Source: Chloroflexaceae bacterium
Lineage (GTDB): Bacteria > Chloroflexota > Chloroflexia > Chloroflexales > Chloroflexaceae
Reading direction: 5' to 3'
Length of the DNA stretch: 64,000 nucleotides
Assembly (NCBI GenBank): GCA_012031225.1
Contig: JAAUTZ010000012.1
Coordinates: forward strand, 1 to 64,000
The notes beneath the pieces are model-generated. The model had not been told where the DNA came from. It saw nothing but the letters and a program-made list of their open reading frames with translations, and made no database searches. A program made the position numbers and the translations under genes. The number at the start of each line of letters is the position of its first letter. The first letter of the stretch is position 1. This document shows positions 53,073-62,369 of the stretch, piece after piece.

Positions 53073-54520
53073 GGCTGCCCCCCGTCGGTAGGTTGCATCT
53101 GGGCCGCAGCCCGGATCGCCGCAATGATCTTCTGGTAGCCCGTGCAGCGACATAGGTTGCCACTCAGCCCGCGCCGAATTTGGGCTTCATCAGGGTGGGG
53201 CAGATCTGCCAAGAGGCGGGCACCGGCCATAATCATGCCCGGCGTACAGTAGCCACACTGGGCCGCTGCCTGTTCAATAAATGCTTGTTGCAGGGGGTGG
53301 AGTTCGGCATGGGCCGCAGAGACATGGGCTAGTCCCTCAATCGTGGTAATGCGGGCGTGGTGCGCCTGCGGAGCCGCCACGAGACAAGCATTCACCGCCT
53401 GCCCATTCAGCCAGACGGTACACGCTCCACAGCGGCCTTCGCTACAGCCCTGCTTTGTGCCGGTCAAGCCGAGGTCATCGCGCAAGAGGGTGAGCAGCGT
53501 TTTGCCGAGCGCACGCGCTGGCAGGTGGTGGGTTTGCCCATTCACCTGTAGCACGAGATTGCCGGGTGGCATCACTTCGAGGCTGTCCTCTAGCATCGCC
53601 GGGCCCAGCACAACTGGTACGTGCGGCAGGCTCGCGGGGTGCTGATTGGTGGCGATCTGCGCTAGGCAATGCGCGACAAGCGGCCCAAGCACAGCCTGCC
53701 GATAGGCGGCGGGAGCGTGAATGTCATCAATCGGGCGGGCGATCTGGGCAACCAGTGAACCCGCCTGCTGGCACAGCTCTGGCGTAAGCCGTTGTCCAAC
53801 AAGCAGCGCGGCGGCGGCTTCGGCAAGCTGCACGGTAGGCGCAATCCCCCCGACGGCGATACGGGCCGCCTGCACAAGCGGTGCAGGGCTTGCCCCGCCT
53901 TCATCGGCAAACGTTAGCATACACGCCATATTCACCACCGAGATTACTTGGGCCCGGCGCATCCCCAGCTTGTGGAACATGCCGCGCCGTAGGTATGGGG
54001 TAGCATGGATCGGGATCACAATTTCGGTGAGCAGTTCATCTGGGAGCAACAGGGTGGCGTGTGGTGCGGTGATAAAATCGGCAACCGGAAGCGTCCGTTC
54101 GCCGGAGCTACTCAGTAGGACCACTTGCGCGGCGAGAGCAATCAACGGCGGGATGCCATCCCCAACAGGCGAGGCATTGGTCACATTGCCGCCAAGCGTA
54201 GCACGGTTGCGGACTTGCGGTGCGCCCCACTCGTGGCAGGCCTGCACCAGTGGCAGGGCATGTTCGCGGCACAGCTCCGAGCGCAACACCTGCGCAGGCG
54301 TGACGAGTGCGCCGAGTCGTAGCGTGCCGGCATCTACCCGGATCTGGCGCAGCATACTCAGGCGGCTCAGGTCAATCACAATCTCTGCCGTTGCCGTGTC
54401 TTGCTGCATCGCAACGAGCAGGTTGGTGCCGCCCGCAAGAATCCGTACCTTGCCAAGATACTGGCGCAGCAGGCTGACAGTTTCACTCAGGCTCACAGGT
54501 TGCAGGTAGGTATGCCACAT
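53069..54520 (-). CDS. Xanthine dehydrogenase FAD subunit fused to [2Fe-2S] subunit
   Basis: 483 aa from the ATG at 54520 (a TTG at 54529 is closer to the GAGAG site and is an alternative). Residues about 1-290 are a CoxM/XdhB-type FAD domain ([32 protein letters not shown]). Residues about 320-483 are the CoxS/XdhC-type iron-sulfur domain, with [20 protein letters not shown] and, in the second cluster domain, [10 protein letters not shown] and [11 protein letters not shown]. The order FAD then FeS is the reverse of eukaryotic xanthine dehydrogenase. It passes electrons from the Mo centre to NAD. The gene overlaps the Mo-subunit gene by four bases. Confidence 0.9.
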   Translation of the reverse strand: MWHTYLQPVSLSETVSLLRQYLGKVRILAGGTNLLVAMQQDTATAEIVIDLSRLSMLRQIRVDAGTLRLGALVTPAQVLRSELCREHALPLVQACHEWGAPQVRNRATLGGNVTNASPVGDGIPPLIALAAQVVLLSSSGERTLPVADFITAPHATLLLPDELLTEIVIPIHATPYLRRGMFHKLGMRRAQVISVVNMACMLTFADEGGASPAPLVQAARIAVGGIAPTVQLAEAAAALLVGQRLTPELCQQAGSLVAQIARPIDDIHAPAAYRQAVLGPLVAHCLAQIATNQHPASLPHVPVVLGPAMLEDSLEVMPPGNLVLQVNGQTHHLPARALGKTLLTLLRDDLGLTGTKQGCSEGRCGACTVWLNGQAVNACLVAAPQAHHARITTIEGLAHVSAAHAELHPLQQAFIEQAAAQCGYCTPGMIMAGARLLADLPHPDEAQIRRGLSGNLCRCTGYQKIIAAIRAAAQMQPTDGGQP

Positions 54521-54540
54521 AGGCAACAACGACTCTCTCT

Positions 54541-55809
54541 CTAGGCTGATACTTGCGACAGGTGCGCGAGGGTCTGCGCGAGGACGGCAATGCCGGTGGC
54601 GATGGCTTCCGGCGCGGCGTACTCATCCGGGCGGTGGCTGTAGCCCTTGTAGCACGGGATGAAGATCATCGTGATGGGGCAGACCCGCGCCATAAACAGG
54701 CTATCGTGATAGGCGCGACTGATCATAGGTTGGGCGGCAATACCCAATGTCTGGCAGACGTGCCTCACCGTGTCGGTCAAGGCGGGCGCACACGGCGCAG
54801 GCGGATCAGCATTGAGCAACTCGACGGTGGCTTGCACCCCGCGCCGGATACTGATCGCAGCGGTAGCAGTGCGAATGGCCGCGAGGGTGCGATCCCGCGC
54901 TGCTAGATCGGTGTCGCGCACATCTATCTCCATGACGGCATGGGCAGGAATGCTATTGACTGCGCCCGGCGCAATCCGCAGCACGCCCGTCGTGCCGACG
55001 GTATCGGGGCTGCCACTGCTGCACGCGGCTTGCTCAACAGCTAAGGCAAGCTCGGCGGCGGCGAGCAGGGCATCGTGGCGATCCGGCATCAGCACTGCAC
55101 CAGCATGCCCACCTTCACCCGTCAGCGTAATCCGCAGGCTACTCGGCGCGGCGATCTTCTGCACAATCCCAATCGGGATGCCCGCCTGCTCCAGCACCGG
55201 GCCCTGCTCAATATGTAGTTCAATGAACGCAACGTAATGACCTTCTGGCACGGCAACATGGGCAAGCTCGGCGGTGTATCCCGCCGCATGGCGAGCTTGC
55301 TCTAGCGTATGCCCATCGCTATCGCGGAGGCTGGCCAGCTGGGCTAGAGTAAGCGTGCCCGCCATCGCCCGGCTACCGAGACAGCCAACGCCAAAGCGGG
55401 TCGGCTCTTCGGCAGTGAACACGACTAGCTCAATCGAGCGGTGCGGGGTGAAGCCCACCTGTTGCAGGGCGCGAATTGCCGCTAGCACACCAATCACGCC
55501 AACTGTGCCATCATACATCCCCGCGTTCGGGATTGCATCAATATGCGAGCCACTGGCCACGGCGGGGAGTTCGGGCGCAGTGCCGAGCCACCGCGCAAAC
55601 AGATTGCCTAGCCCGTCCTCGCGCATCTCCAAGCCAAGTGTGGCACATTGCTCGCGCAGGTAGGCTCGCGCCTGCATATCCGGCTCGCTCCACAGCACCC
55701 GCGTTACAGCGGGGGCGGGCGCACTCGAAAAGCGGGCCAGCTGCTCAAGCTGGGCTTGCACGGCAGCTGCGTCAATCTGGGTGGGGCTGATTAGCGGCGG
55801 GTTCGGCAT
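54541..55809 (-). CDS. uah: Ureidoglycolate amidohydrolase (M20 amidase family)
   Basis: 422 aa. M20 metal site: GSHIDAIPNAGMYDG, TAEEPTRFG and LHIEQGPVLE. It resembles plant UAH rather than allantoate amidohydrolase. Points of likeness are the SAPAPAVTRVL start, HAGAVLMPDRHDA, and the ending ISRAYHDSLFMARVCPITMI with CYKGYSHRPDEY. UAH splits ureidoglycolate to glyoxylate, two ammonia and CO2, the last step of the pathway. The ATG is 7 bases after the allE stop, with AGGAG only two bases upstream, an unusually tight spacing. The subtype call rests on memory of family motifs, so allantoate activity is not excluded. Confidence 0.82.
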   Translation of the reverse strand: MPNPPLISPTQIDAAAVQAQLEQLARFSSAPAPAVTRVLWSEPDMQARAYLREQCATLGLEMREDGLGNLFARWLGTAPELPAVASGSHIDAIPNAGMYDGTVGVIGVLAAIRALQQVGFTPHRSIELVVFTAEEPTRFGVGCLGSRAMAGTLTLAQLASLRDSDGHTLEQARHAAGYTAELAHVAVPEGHYVAFIELHIEQGPVLEQAGIPIGIVQKIAAPSSLRITLTGEGGHAGAVLMPDRHDALLAAAELALAVEQAACSSGSPDTVGTTGVLRIAPGAVNSIPAHAVMEIDVRDTDLAARDRTLAAIRTATAAISIRRGVQATVELLNADPPAPCAPALTDTVRHVCQTLGIAAQPMISRAYHDSLFMARVCPITMIFIPCYKGYSHRPDEYAAPEAIATGIAVLAQTLAHLSQVSA

Positions 55810-55816
55810 AGCTCCT

Positions 55817-56593
55817 CTAGAAGTGCATTGGGTGACGGTTGACATCTTTGTAGTAGATGTAGCGAGCTGGTGTTTTACCGGTTGCCACAAACCACTGCGG
55901 GCAGTAGGCAGCCATCCAGATCACATCGCCGTGCTGGACGGGATGCCAATCATTGTTGAGCCGATAAATGCCGCCGCCTTGCAGCATCAGCAAGCCGTGT
56001 TCCATAATGTGGGTCTCGACCATCGGGAGGGTCGTGCCCGGCTGAAAGGTGAAGATATTCACCGCCATATCGAAGGCGGGCGTATCGGGCAGCAGCAGCT
56101 TGAGCATGGCCCCGTCATCGCCCATAAACGGCGTGGCCGGCACGTCGGCTTCGTTACCAAGCACCACGTCGGGTAGCTTTATGTCATCGCTTTCGTGGGG
56201 GGTGTAGTAGCGTTCAAAGGTGAGCAGGCGGGTTGCCGCGTGGGCATCGCTCACATGGTAGAACGCGCCGGGCGGCAAATAGGCGTAGCCGCCCGCCGTA
56301 AGCGTGACGTGGTGCAGCTCACCCAGATCGGCGACGGTGCGGTAGCGCAGGCTGATGCTGCCCGTCTCGACAAACACAAACCACTCGTCGTCATCGGTGA
56401 TGCCTTCGCCCGTGCTGGTGGGGTCAAGCGTACAGAGCATCTGCGTGAAGCGTGCGCCCATTTGCGGCGCAATCACGATCTGGCAAATGGTATTCTGCCA
56501 GCCGGGAACATTGCTCGGCACGAGGCCATCGGGCGCAAGTAGCGCGTAACGCTCAGTGATGCTGCTGCGGGTTGCGCCGGAAAGCATCCTCAT
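55817..56593 (-). CDS. allE: (S)-Ureidoglycine aminohydrolase
   Basis: 258 aa bicupin. It removes ammonia from (S)-ureidoglycine to give ureidoglycolate, fixing its stereochemistry. The Mn-binding C-terminal cupin is typical: PMVETHIMEHGLLMLQGGGI supplies Glu and His ligands, then DWHPVQHGDVIWM and AAYCPQWFVATG. N-terminal motifs WQNTICQIVIAP and LPPGAFYHVSD fit the family. AAGGAG precedes the ATG by nine bases. Lies between allC/allB and uah in pathway terms, but the AT-rich gene at 56.7-58.2 kb separates it from allB. Confidence 0.92.
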   Translation of the reverse strand: MRMLSGATRSSITERYALLAPDGLVPSNVPGWQNTICQIVIAPQMGARFTQMLCTLDPTSTGEGITDDDEWFVFVETGSISLRYRTVADLGELHHVTLTAGGYAYLPPGAFYHVSDAHAATRLLTFERYYTPHESDDIKLPDVVLGNEADVPATPFMGDDGAMLKLLLPDTPAFDMAVNIFTFQPGTTLPMVETHIMEHGLLMLQGGGIYRLNNDWHPVQHGDVIWMAAYCPQWFVATGKTPARYIYYKDVNRHPMHF

Positions 56594-56664
56594 AGGCTGA
56601 TCTCCTTGTCCAAGACTTTCACGATCCGCTGTGCATAGTGTACCATTGAATCAGGTAATTAATC

Positions 56665-58179
56665 CTATTCGATTGTTCCAGATCGTACAAACACGGTGAA
56701 CTTATCAGTGGAAAAAGTTTGTTTCGCAATGTTTCTGAGTTTTGCTTTCGCCATTTCGTCTGCTACGATAAGCACACGCACGTTTTGCGCTTGCAACTGC
56801 CGATCAAGGACATCTAACGACTCTACAAAGATACTCGGATTATTCACATCGTCAAGCACCCGAACCCCTTCAGGAGAAACGATAAGAGCAGGCGCACGAT
56901 CATAGATAACTGCTCCCGGACTCTCAGTCATGGCATGGAGTAAAACAAAATCCCAGAAAACAACCTCAATCATTATTCGATCATCAGGTAACAGTATTTG
57001 TGCTTGACGTAGCTCGATGAGATGTTGACGGATGGGAATACTATCAGGTGCTACTGACCAGATATTTGGTGGATGGGGCAGCACAAGAGACCGAGTAACC
57101 ACGACAAAGAGGAGACAGCCAATCACAAATGGTTTCGCAAAAGGTTTCTGCCATAGTGCTTGGAGCGTGAGAGCTGCCCACGGAGCCATCAAAATAACCA
57201 GAATAATCACTAATCGTTCAGGATTATTCATAGTGATCGTGTAGTTTATGGTACTTCGCATGAGCAAAAATAACCCTGCGATCCACATCGTGACTAATAT
57301 CCAGACTCCTGCCATATGTCGTTGAAGCCAAACTCCAATGGGGGCGAGAATAAGGGTCAAAGACGCAAACTGAATTAAATCTCTTGGTTGTGCTATTACA
57401 CGATCTAACAAGGATAATCGTTGTGCAGGGTCAGGATGAAGTGCTAAATAGTAGCCGCGTGTTATTTTTGCAAATACGAAAGGGTCTTGATATTTAATAT
57501 ACGAATATGTCAGCCATAGTGCAATGACACCTAAGGGTAGTGCTGCGATGATATAAGCGTGTGGTGGGTAAGTTGCCTTTAAATGTACTCTACACCAAAG
57601 GATACTGAAGGCAAAAACTATTGCATAGGCCCATGCATCAAATCGCACGAGGCTTGCTATTAATAGTCCTATTGCTGCCAACCATAATCCCCAGACCTGC
57701 TTTTGACGATACCATTTAATAGTTCCATAAAAGCTCAGCACTATACCCAAGAAGAATAGCGGTTCACTCATACCAGAAACACTAAGCCAGATGAACCACG
57801 GCAGACTAACTAACAGGAGTATCAAAAAAATGCTGCCCGATAGCCTTAGTCCAATTTCTCTCCCAAATAGTAACATGGTTAAGAGTGTTATTCCCGACGC
57901 AGCTAGGTTAACTACGAGTGCATTCCATAGTATGGTGGCTCCAAATGGTGTTAATGCAGCTTGTAGCCAAAACTGTAGTGGGAGCCAGACATCAGATGGA
58001 ATGAGTTTTCCTTGCGTTACGTCCCAACCAAGAATAGCACGCGCAAGATCGTCTGCGGAAATAACGAGTAAGGGTACATCTGCATATAGTCTCCAAATAA
58101 GTAGAATTAGTGCAAAGCTACCTGAAATTAAGAATGCGATGAATGGAAAAGCGGTTAGTAGTTCGAATTTATGCTTCAT
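56665..58179 (-). CDS. Polytopic membrane glycosyltransferase-like protein, AT-rich
   Basis: 504 aa with about ten hydrophobic helices, beginning FPFIAFLISGSFALILLIWRL-like (first helix about 10-30). An early extracytoplasmic loop carries an acidic pair (ISADDLARAILGWDVTQG), as in GT-C/PMT- or ArnT-type transferases that use polyprenyl-phosphate sugars. The C-terminal 110 residues form a soluble domain. The gene is markedly more AT-rich than every neighbour and uses codons such as ATA, TTA and AGT freely, pointing to recent acquisition. No transposase or target duplication is seen. It has only a weak ribosome site and interrupts an otherwise compact purine operon. Confidence 0.75.
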   Translation of the reverse strand: MKHKFELLTAFPFIAFLISGSFALILLIWRLYADVPLLVISADDLARAILGWDVTQGKLIPSDVWLPLQFWLQAALTPFGATILWNALVVNLAASGITLLTMLLFGREIGLRLSGSIFLILLLVSLPWFIWLSVSGMSEPLFFLGIVLSFYGTIKWYRQKQVWGLWLAAIGLLIASLVRFDAWAYAIVFAFSILWCRVHLKATYPPHAYIIAALPLGVIALWLTYSYIKYQDPFVFAKITRGYYLALHPDPAQRLSLLDRVIAQPRDLIQFASLTLILAPIGVWLQRHMAGVWILVTMWIAGLFLLMRSTINYTITMNNPERLVIILVILMAPWAALTLQALWQKPFAKPFVIGCLLFVVVTRSLVLPHPPNIWSVAPDSIPIRQHLIELRQAQILLPDDRIMIEVVFWDFVLLHAMTESPGAVIYDRAPALIVSPEGVRVLDDVNNPSIFVESLDVLDRQLQAQNVRVLIVADEMAKAKLRNIAKQTFSTDKFTVFVRSGTIE

Positions 58180-58396
58180 ATTGTTGGCAAGTTAAAGTAT
58201 GCTCATTATACACGAATATATCAACCTCGAGAAATCTTGTACCTATTGTGATACTTCCCTACAGAAATAGGAAAAATGCGCTTATGGCGATAGAATCGTA
58301 AATGCAATATCAGTAAAGTAAAAAGGCATATACCTTGGATCAATGATTTCATCTTGAGATAGTGACTATTGTGCATGTCGTTTCTACCAGCGCTAC

Positions 58397-59758
58397 CTAT
58401 CCCCCCGCCACCCACACGCCCCAGCCACCCTGCCCCACGATCTGCCCGCGCTGATACACAACGACCCCGCGCACCAGCGTCTGCACCACTACGCCGCGCA
58501 AGGTGCGCCCAAGGTAGGGGCTGTGCGGGTGGCGATAGAACAGGTTGCTGGCTTGCACGGTGGTCTGGGCCGCCAGATCAACCAGCACGAGATCGGCATC
58601 ATAGCCGATGGCAATCTGCCCTTTGCGCTGCCCCAAGCCAAAGCGTTGCGCGGGGTAGGTTGCCCATGCCCGCGCTAGGGTGGCGAGCGGGATGCCGCGC
58701 TGGTGGTAGCCCGCATCGAGCAGCAGCGGCAGGGTGGCTTGGCAGCCGGAGATGCCGCCCCACACCGCAAAGAAATCGGGCGCGGTTTTCATGTCAGGGG
58801 GGGCGGGCGAATGATCGGAGGCGACCATTGGCAGGCGACCATCAGCCAGATATGCCCACAGTTCGGCTTGCACGGCGGCACTACGGATCGGGGGCGCACA
58901 TTTGGCGAGTGCGCCAAGCTGCTCCACATCGGCATCGGTCAGCACGAGGTAGTGCGGGCAAGTCTCGCAGCTTATATCTACACCGCGTGCTTGGGCTGCT
59001 AGCACGGCTTGCACGCCCTGTCCACTGCTCACATGCACGACATGCAGGCGGCAGCCGGTCTCCTGTGCAAGGCGGGCGGCGGTGTGGATCGCTTCCTGCT
59101 CGGCGTGGATCGGGCGCGAGGCGAGGTAGGCGCGAATGCTCGTCGCACCTTCCGCTCGGGCCTGCGCGGTAAGCTGGCTGACAATGGCCTCGTCTTCGGC
59201 ATGCACCGCCACAGGCATACCGAGCCGGGCGGCGTGGCGCATGCCCGTGTGCAGCGTAGCCTCATCTGCGGCTTGAAAATCGCTGATACCACTATCGCAC
59301 ATGAAGGCTTTGAAGCCGATCACACCACCCGCCGCTAGCTCATCGAGCCTATCGAGATTGGTTGGGGTCAAGCCGCCCCACAGCGCAAAATCCACATAGG
59401 CACTAGCCCGGGCGGTGGCGAGTTTGGCGTGCAGGCTAGCCGCATCGAGCGTGGGCGGGCTAGCATTCAGGGGCATCTCGATGCAGCAGGTTACGCCCCC
59501 TGCGGCCAGCGCCCGAGTGCCAGTGGCCCAGCCTTCCCACGCGCTGCGGCCCGGCTCATTGAAGTGGACGTGGGCATCTACCCCGCCGGGGAGAATGACC
59601 AAGCCGCTTGCATCGAGCGTGGCGGCGGCAGGATCGGTAAGCTCCGGCGCGATTGCGGCAATCTGCCCCGCAATGATCCCGATCTCGGCTGCAACCGGCT
59701 CCGGCTGATCGGGCAACAGCACCAAGCCGCCGCGCAGATGTACATCGAAGTGGGCCAT
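58397..59758 (-). CDS. allB: Allantoinase
   Basis: 453 aa amidohydrolase. The metal site is complete: DAHVHFNEPG, the lysine to be carboxylated in IGFKAFMCDSGI, VAVHAEDE, LHVVHVSS and ASDHSPAPPD. SISCETCPHYL-like text (DISCETCPHYLVLTDADV) and the FNEPGRSAWEG segment separate it from dihydroorotase and dihydropyrimidinase. It opens the S-allantoin ring to give allantoate. AGGA lies seven bases before the ATG. It follows allC by 8 bases. The 217 bases after its stop (58180-58396) are AT-rich, with no gene supported. Confidence 0.94.
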   Translation of the reverse strand: MAHFDVHLRGGLVLLPDQPEPVAAEIGIIAGQIAAIAPELTDPAAATLDASGLVILPGGVDAHVHFNEPGRSAWEGWATGTRALAAGGVTCCIEMPLNASPPTLDAASLHAKLATARASAYVDFALWGGLTPTNLDRLDELAAGGVIGFKAFMCDSGISDFQAADEATLHTGMRHAARLGMPVAVHAEDEAIVSQLTAQARAEGATSIRAYLASRPIHAEQEAIHTAARLAQETGCRLHVVHVSSGQGVQAVLAAQARGVDISCETCPHYLVLTDADVEQLGALAKCAPPIRSAAVQAELWAYLADGRLPMVASDHSPAPPDMKTAPDFFAVWGGISGCQATLPLLLDAGYHQRGIPLATLARAWATYPAQRFGLGQRKGQIAIGYDADLVLVDLAAQTTVQASNLFYRHPHSPYLGRTLRGVVVQTLVRGVVVYQRGQIVGQGGWGVWVAGG

Positions 59759-59766
59759 CGCAGATC

Positions 59767-61059
59767 CTACGCCTCCGTTGCTAGGCTCGGTTGGTCCGCC
59801 GCCAAAAGGTGGACAAAGCGGTGGAGCACATCCAGCGCACTGGCTACATCACCCACCTGCACCGCTTCGTCGGGGCGGTGGCTGATGCCGCCTGCACAGC
59901 GCACAAACAGCATGCTGATCGGGGTGATCTGCGCCATCGCCACCGCATCGTGCCCGGCTCCACTGGGCAGGTGCAGCAAGGGGTAGCCCGCCTGCTGCAC
60001 CGCCGCACCGAGTATGTCACTCAGGGCGGGATCGCAGGGCGTGGCGAGGTTCTCGTGAACGATGCGCCAATCGAGGCTGAGGTGGCGCGTGATACAGATA
60101 TGTTGGGCCCGTTCCAGCAACAGCTTGCACACCAATTGGCGGTGGCTGTTGTCCTTGTGGCGCACATCAAGGCTGATGGCAACTTCGGCGGGGATCACAT
60201 TGCTCACGTCCGGGTAGGCATTGATCCGCCCGACAGTGGCAACCATATCGGGCGATGCGCGGGTGTAGGCTTCGACCGCAAGCACAAATTCGGCTGCGCC
60301 ACAGAGCGCGTCACGGCGGAGCTGCATGGGCACTGTTCCCGCGTGCCCCGCCTCGCCCCGAAACGAGATCGCCATGCGCGTCTGCCCAGCGATGGCTGTC
60401 ACCACCCCAACGGGGATGCCATTGGACTCTAGCACCGGTCCCTGTTCGATGTGCAGTTCGCAGTAGCCGAGCAGCGTAGCCGGGTCGCGCCGATCTTGGG
60501 CGATGCGCTCTGGGTTGCCGCCAAATGCGCGGATCGCATCGGCAAGGGTGATACCCTCATCATCGGTGAGGCGCAGGTAGGCTGGTTCAAAATCGCCACT
60601 CAGAGCTTCGCTGCCGAGATAGGCGGTGTGGAAGCGCAGCCCTTCTTCATCCACAAAGGCGATCACTTCGAGGTTGAAGGGCAAGTGCTGACCCCTCACC
60701 GCGAGTTGCTCGACACACGCTAGCCCCGCCAGCACACCCAGCGGGCCATCGTATTTGCCCGCATCGCGCACCGTATCGAGGTGTGAGCCAATCAGCAGGG
60801 TAGGGGCATTGGGGGTAGGTGCGGAATACACCCCGATCAGGTTGCCGATGTTATCGCGGCGCACCGCCATGCCTGCCGCGTGCATCCACGCCGCTACCTG
60901 CTCCTGTACTTCGCGCATGGTGGGGGTGAAAGCGCGGCGCGTAATGCGGCCCGGCTCCTCCGTCATCAATGCTAGCTGCTCAGCCCGCGCCAGCAGCAGT
61001 TCGGCGGCGGGGTACGCCCACCCTACAACCGGCACGGGGAGAACGTCTGCTAAGCGCAT
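59767..61059 (-). CDS. allC: Allantoate amidohydrolase
   Basis: 430 aa from the ATG at 61059 (AGAGGAG upstream). M20-family metal ligands: GSHLDTVRDAGKYDG, FVDEEGLRF and CELHIEQGPVLE. The substrate-type markers RITRRAFTPTM, HAGTVPMQLRRDA, PSGAGHDAVAMA and FVRCAGGISHRPDE match allantoate amidohydrolase/AllC. It cleaves allantoate to ureidoglycine, ammonia and CO2. It lies 16 bases from the hiuH stop. A second, different M20 enzyme in the operon (54.5-55.8 kb) handles the last step. Confidence 0.9.
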   Translation of the reverse strand: MRLADVLPVPVVGWAYPAAELLLARAEQLALMTEEPGRITRRAFTPTMREVQEQVAAWMHAAGMAVRRDNIGNLIGVYSAPTPNAPTLLIGSHLDTVRDAGKYDGPLGVLAGLACVEQLAVRGQHLPFNLEVIAFVDEEGLRFHTAYLGSEALSGDFEPAYLRLTDDEGITLADAIRAFGGNPERIAQDRRDPATLLGYCELHIEQGPVLESNGIPVGVVTAIAGQTRMAISFRGEAGHAGTVPMQLRRDALCGAAEFVLAVEAYTRASPDMVATVGRINAYPDVSNVIPAEVAISLDVRHKDNSHRQLVCKLLLERAQHICITRHLSLDWRIVHENLATPCDPALSDILGAAVQQAGYPLLHLPSGAGHDAVAMAQITPISMLFVRCAGGISHRPDEAVQVGDVASALDVLHRFVHLLAADQPSLATEA

Positions 61060-61075
61060 AGGCTCCTCTTCATGT

Positions 61076-61438
61076 TTAGCTGCCGCGATAGGTGCTGTAG
61101 CCATACGGCGCAACCAACAATGGTACGTGGTAGTGCTGCTCGGCATTGGCAATGCCAAAGCGCACCGGAACCAGATCAAGAAAGGGTGGGGCTAGCTCTA
61201 ACGCTGGCTCGGAGGCGAAGTAATCCCCCACCGCAAAAACCAATTCATACACCCCAATCCGTAGCTCGTCGCCACTCAGCAGGGGTGCATCGGTGCGCCC
61301 ATCGGTGTTGGTTATAACCTGCTTCAGCAGCAGGCGTTCGCCGGTTGCCGGAGTCAACGCCCAAAGCTCGATGGGTAGCCCCGCCGCCGGACGGCCATGC
61401 GCCGTATCGAGGACGTGCGTGGTTAGCCGACCTGCCAT
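61076..61438 (-). CDS. hiuH: 5-Hydroxyisourate hydrolase (transthyretin-like)
   Basis: 120 aa from the ATG at 61438 (AGGAG upstream). Opening [20 protein letters not shown], central [11 protein letters not shown] and the C-terminal [18 protein letters not shown], whose YRGS end is the family signature. Catalytic His in TTHVLD, Arg in DGRTD and His in YHVPLL. It converts 5-hydroxyisourate, the uricase product, to OHCU. The gene lies 20 bases after the uricase stop. Confidence 0.96.
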   Translation of the reverse strand: MAGRLTTHVLDTAHGRPAAGLPIELWALTPATGERLLLKQVITNTDGRTDAPLLSGDELRIGVYELVFAVGDYFASEPALELAPPFLDLVPVRFGIANAEQHYHVPLLVAPYGYSTYRGS

Positions 61439-61458
61439 GCTTAGGTCTCCTGTTCGTG

Positions 61459-62355
61459 CTAATCGCGCCGTAGCACCAAGCCGAGCGAGCCATACGGCGG
61501 GCGCGGATCGCAGTAGCTCCGCACCTTCTTGTCCTGCGTTGAGGTAAAGCCGGGATCCCATGTGCGGTTTTGCCCATCGAAGCCAACCTCGATCAGCTGC
61601 GGGAAGCGTTCCAGCGTGCGCGTACCAATCTCATACATCAAGTGCTGAATAGACATGCTCACGAAGTCATTGAAGGTATAGCACGCCAGATCACGGATCT
61701 GCTCGGCGGCAACATAGCCACTGTGTTGCGGATCCAGCATGACTGCGGGATCGGCGTACTTCCAATACATATCCATAAAGACATACAGCAGGCGGTCTGG
61801 GCGTTCCTCCAGCGTGGTGTAGCGGTCACGGTCAAAGCCTGCAAAGGCACTGCCGGTCAGCTTAACGAGCTTGAAGCCGACCCGCCCACATTGATGATCG
61901 CTGACAACAAAGCCCCCGCCGTTGCGCTTGATGTCGAGCGTGGCTGTGGTGTAATCGCTGTTGCCCATGCTATACAGGTTATCGTTGCTGCTAGCTGAGG
62001 CAAACGGGATCTCGCGCCCCGTCATGCGGACCCACTCCATATCGCTGTAGGTGCTGAGGAAGCGTTGCCCTAACATCTCCAGCAAGCCTTCCATCGTTGC
62101 CCCCATGTAGTTGACCGACTCTTCGAGAATGAAGTTCTTCATCGTATCGGTTGCCACCACCATCGTGTTGTCGCCTTCGGTGTAGGCAGGCAGGAACGCA
62201 TTGCCAAACACGCGCACATCCACATCCACCGCAAGCAGGTTGTTGCTGCGCTCGGTAAAGCCGGACTCGGGGATCGCCGTCAAGCCCTTCAGAGGGGTGG
62301 CGTAGGTGCGGTATACACTCACATTGCTTTTGCCGTAGTAGATTTCGGCAGCCAT
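61459..62355 (-). CDS. uaZ: Urate oxidase (cofactor-free uricase)
   Basis: 298 aa, tunnelling-fold uricase. The N-terminal [14 protein letters not shown] contains the catalytic Lys, [12 protein letters not shown] contains the catalytic Thr, and [20 protein letters not shown]-like strands ([19 protein letters not shown]) and [13 protein letters not shown] complete the fold. It oxidises urate with O2 to 5-hydroxyisourate and H2O2, so the pathway is aerobic. AAGGG precedes the ATG. It lies 15 bases downstream of uraD. Confidence 0.95.
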   Translation of the reverse strand: MAAEIYYGKSNVSVYRTYATPLKGLTAIPESGFTERSNNLLAVDVDVRVFGNAFLPAYTEGDNTMVVATDTMKNFILEESVNYMGATMEGLLEMLGQRFLSTYSDMEWVRMTGREIPFASASSNDNLYSMGNSDYTTATLDIKRNGGGFVVSDHQCGRVGFKLVKLTGSAFAGFDRDRYTTLEERPDRLLYVFMDMYWKYADPAVMLDPQHSGYVAAEQIRDLACYTFNDFVSMSIQHLMYEIGTRTLERFPQLIEVGFDGQNRTWDPGFTSTQDKKVRSYCDPRPPYGSLGLVLRRD

Positions 62356-62369
62356 TCGGGAGTCCCTTT

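Noticed and set aside
56594-58396. Insertion-sequence ends around the AT-rich gene
   Set aside because: No terminal inverted repeats, target duplications or transposase fragments were found on either side.
58221-58415. 64-aa minus-strand frame beside the AT-rich glycosyltransferase
   Set aside because: Contains a hydrophobic stretch but lacks a ribosome site and overlaps the allB end; could be a decayed remnant of acquired DNA.
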